Origin: DATKMS01 sp041497995
GTDB lineage: Bacteria; Desulfobacterota; Binatia; HRBIN30
Direction of reading: 5' to 3'
DNA length: 6,086 bases
Assembly (NCBI GenBank): GCA_041497995.1
Contig: JBGQHM010000406.1
Span: forward strand, 1-6,086
Position numbers and translations under genes: made by a program. Position 1 is the stretch's first letter, and each line of letters opens with the position of its first letter. Positions 5,321 to 6,086 of this stretch are shown one piece after another. The notes below the pieces were generated by a model, which saw nothing but the letters and a program-made list of their open reading frames with translations, had not been told where the DNA came from and made no database searches.

Positions 5321-6086
5321 ACTGGGAAGCCCCATACGTTTTCGCGGCGATGCCATTCGCTCTCGCCGCCGCATGGTGGATCTTCCGGCCGCGCGGCAGC
5401 GCCAACGTGCCCACCTTTGCGAACATCACGCGCCTGTGGGCGGACCGTCGCGGTCTTTCCGATTCCGCCGGCGCACCGCGACGACGCGCCCGCGGGGTCC
5501 TTCTCGCGCTCGCCAGCCTCTGTGCGCTGGCCGCGTTGGCGCGACCGCAGTGGGGTACGATCGAAGAGACCACCTTCGACCAGTCGCGTGAGGTCATGAT
5601 CGCACTCGACCTGTCGCGCAGCATGCTAGCCGACGATGTGAAGCCGACGCGGCTCGCGCGCGCTAAGCTGCTCGTTGAATCGCTGCTCGAACAGCTCAAA
5701 GGCGAACGGGTTGGCCTCATCGTCTTCTCGGGCACGGCCTTCGTGCAGAGCCCGCTCAGCGCCGACTACGAAGTGCTGCGCGATCTGTTGAAGGACCTCG
5801 ATCCGTCGTATCTCCCGCAGGGCGGCACCGACTACGGCGCGATGCTCAACGCCGCTGACAGTGCCTTTGGCCAAACGGGTGACGGCGATCGGTTCCTGGT
5901 CGTGCTCAGTGACGGTGAGGCGCATGACGACGCGTGGCAGTCGCAGGTTGCTGTGCTCAAGGCGCGGGGCATTCGGTTCATCGGACTTGGCATCGGCACT
6001 GCCGAAGGCGCGGTCCTGCCAGACGCGAAGGGCGGTCTCCTCAAGGACGAGAAAGGTGGAGTGGTCCTCTCCAGGCTCGAGCCACG
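5317..6086 (+). CDS. batB: BatB-like vWA membrane protein, 3' end outside the window
   Basis: The frame stays open from the ATG at 5317 to the right edge, giving 256 residues. The N-terminus has a hydrophobic segment (about 7-23) and a second one (about 59-76, ending in ARPQWG, as in the upstream BatA-like protein). A vWA domain follows from about residue 92, with a complete metal site: DLSRS (Asp98, Ser100, Ser102), Thr171 in GGTDYG and Asp199 in VLSDGE. The stretch RLARAKLLVESLLEQLKGERVG and the late GIGTAEGAVLPDAKGG region match BatB-type proteins more than BatA. The missing part should hold the rest of the vWA domain and a C-terminal membrane segment, possibly followed by TPR repeats (BatC-like), as in related operons. 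The start overlaps the batA stop in ATGA and has a strong AAGGAG, so the two vWA proteins are probably made in similar amounts and may form a complex. Function is inferred from the family. Confidence 0.88.
   Translation, partial: MNWEAPYVFAAMPFALAAAWWIFRPRGSANVPTFANITRLWADRRGLSDSAGAPRRRARGVLLALASLCALAALARPQWGTIEETTFDQSREVMIALDLSRSMLADDVKPTRLARAKLLVESLLEQLKGERVGLIVFSGTAFVQSPLSADYEVLRDLLKDLDPSYLPQGGTDYGAMLNAADSAFGQTGDGDRFLVVLSDGEAHDDAWQSQVAVLKARGIRFIGLGIGTAEGAVLPDAKGGLLKDEKGGVVLSRLEP

Overview
The window is GC-rich, densely coding bacterial DNA with GC-biased third codon positions. Two gene clusters point away from each other from a 234-bp gap at 2080-2313. The envelope-linked vWA operon on the right suits a Gram-negative bacterium, perhaps a proteobacterial or deltaproteobacterial-like soil lineage, but nothing here fixes the taxon.

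Left half, minus strand (2079 down to 1): three genes in one direction. The first is a minimal nucleotidyltransferase (MntA-type antitoxin). It overlaps by 32 bp a HEPN/DUF86 protein (HepT-type RNase toxin) with an intact RX4HXY motif. After 52 bp comes a SIR2-domain protein with a large C-terminal extension that runs off the left edge. The SIR2 gene is uninterrupted for 457 codons and keeps the NAD-binding and catalytic motifs seen in phage-defence sirtuins. Small open frames on the opposite strand here are shadows. A TTGACA-17-GACTAT promoter candidate, with its -35 box inside a perfect 13-bp inverted repeat, sits just upstream of mntA. I read this as a defence or toxin-antitoxin operon combining an RNase toxin, its nucleotide-transferring antitoxin and a probable NADase. 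Joint function is inferred from layout.

Right half, plus strand (2314 to 6086): a tightly packed MoxR/vWA operon of MoxR AAA+ ATPase, DUF58 protein, a BatA-like vWA membrane protein and a BatB-like vWA membrane protein cut by the right edge. Spacing is 5 nt, then two ATGA stop-start overlaps, so translation is probably coupled. In related operons the MoxR ATPase is thought to act as a chaperone on metal-binding vWA partners at the membrane, often in stress or envelope maintenance. The DUF4381-type gene often found between DUF58 and the first vWA gene is absent.

The most unexpected nucleotide-level signal is inside moxR. A perfect 15-bp inverted repeat (3132-3146 and 3173-3187) flanks an A7G run that forms an in-frame A AAA AAG slippery heptamer, just before the sensor-2 motif. 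No RNA genes, CRISPR arrays, insertion sequences or convincing terminators were seen.
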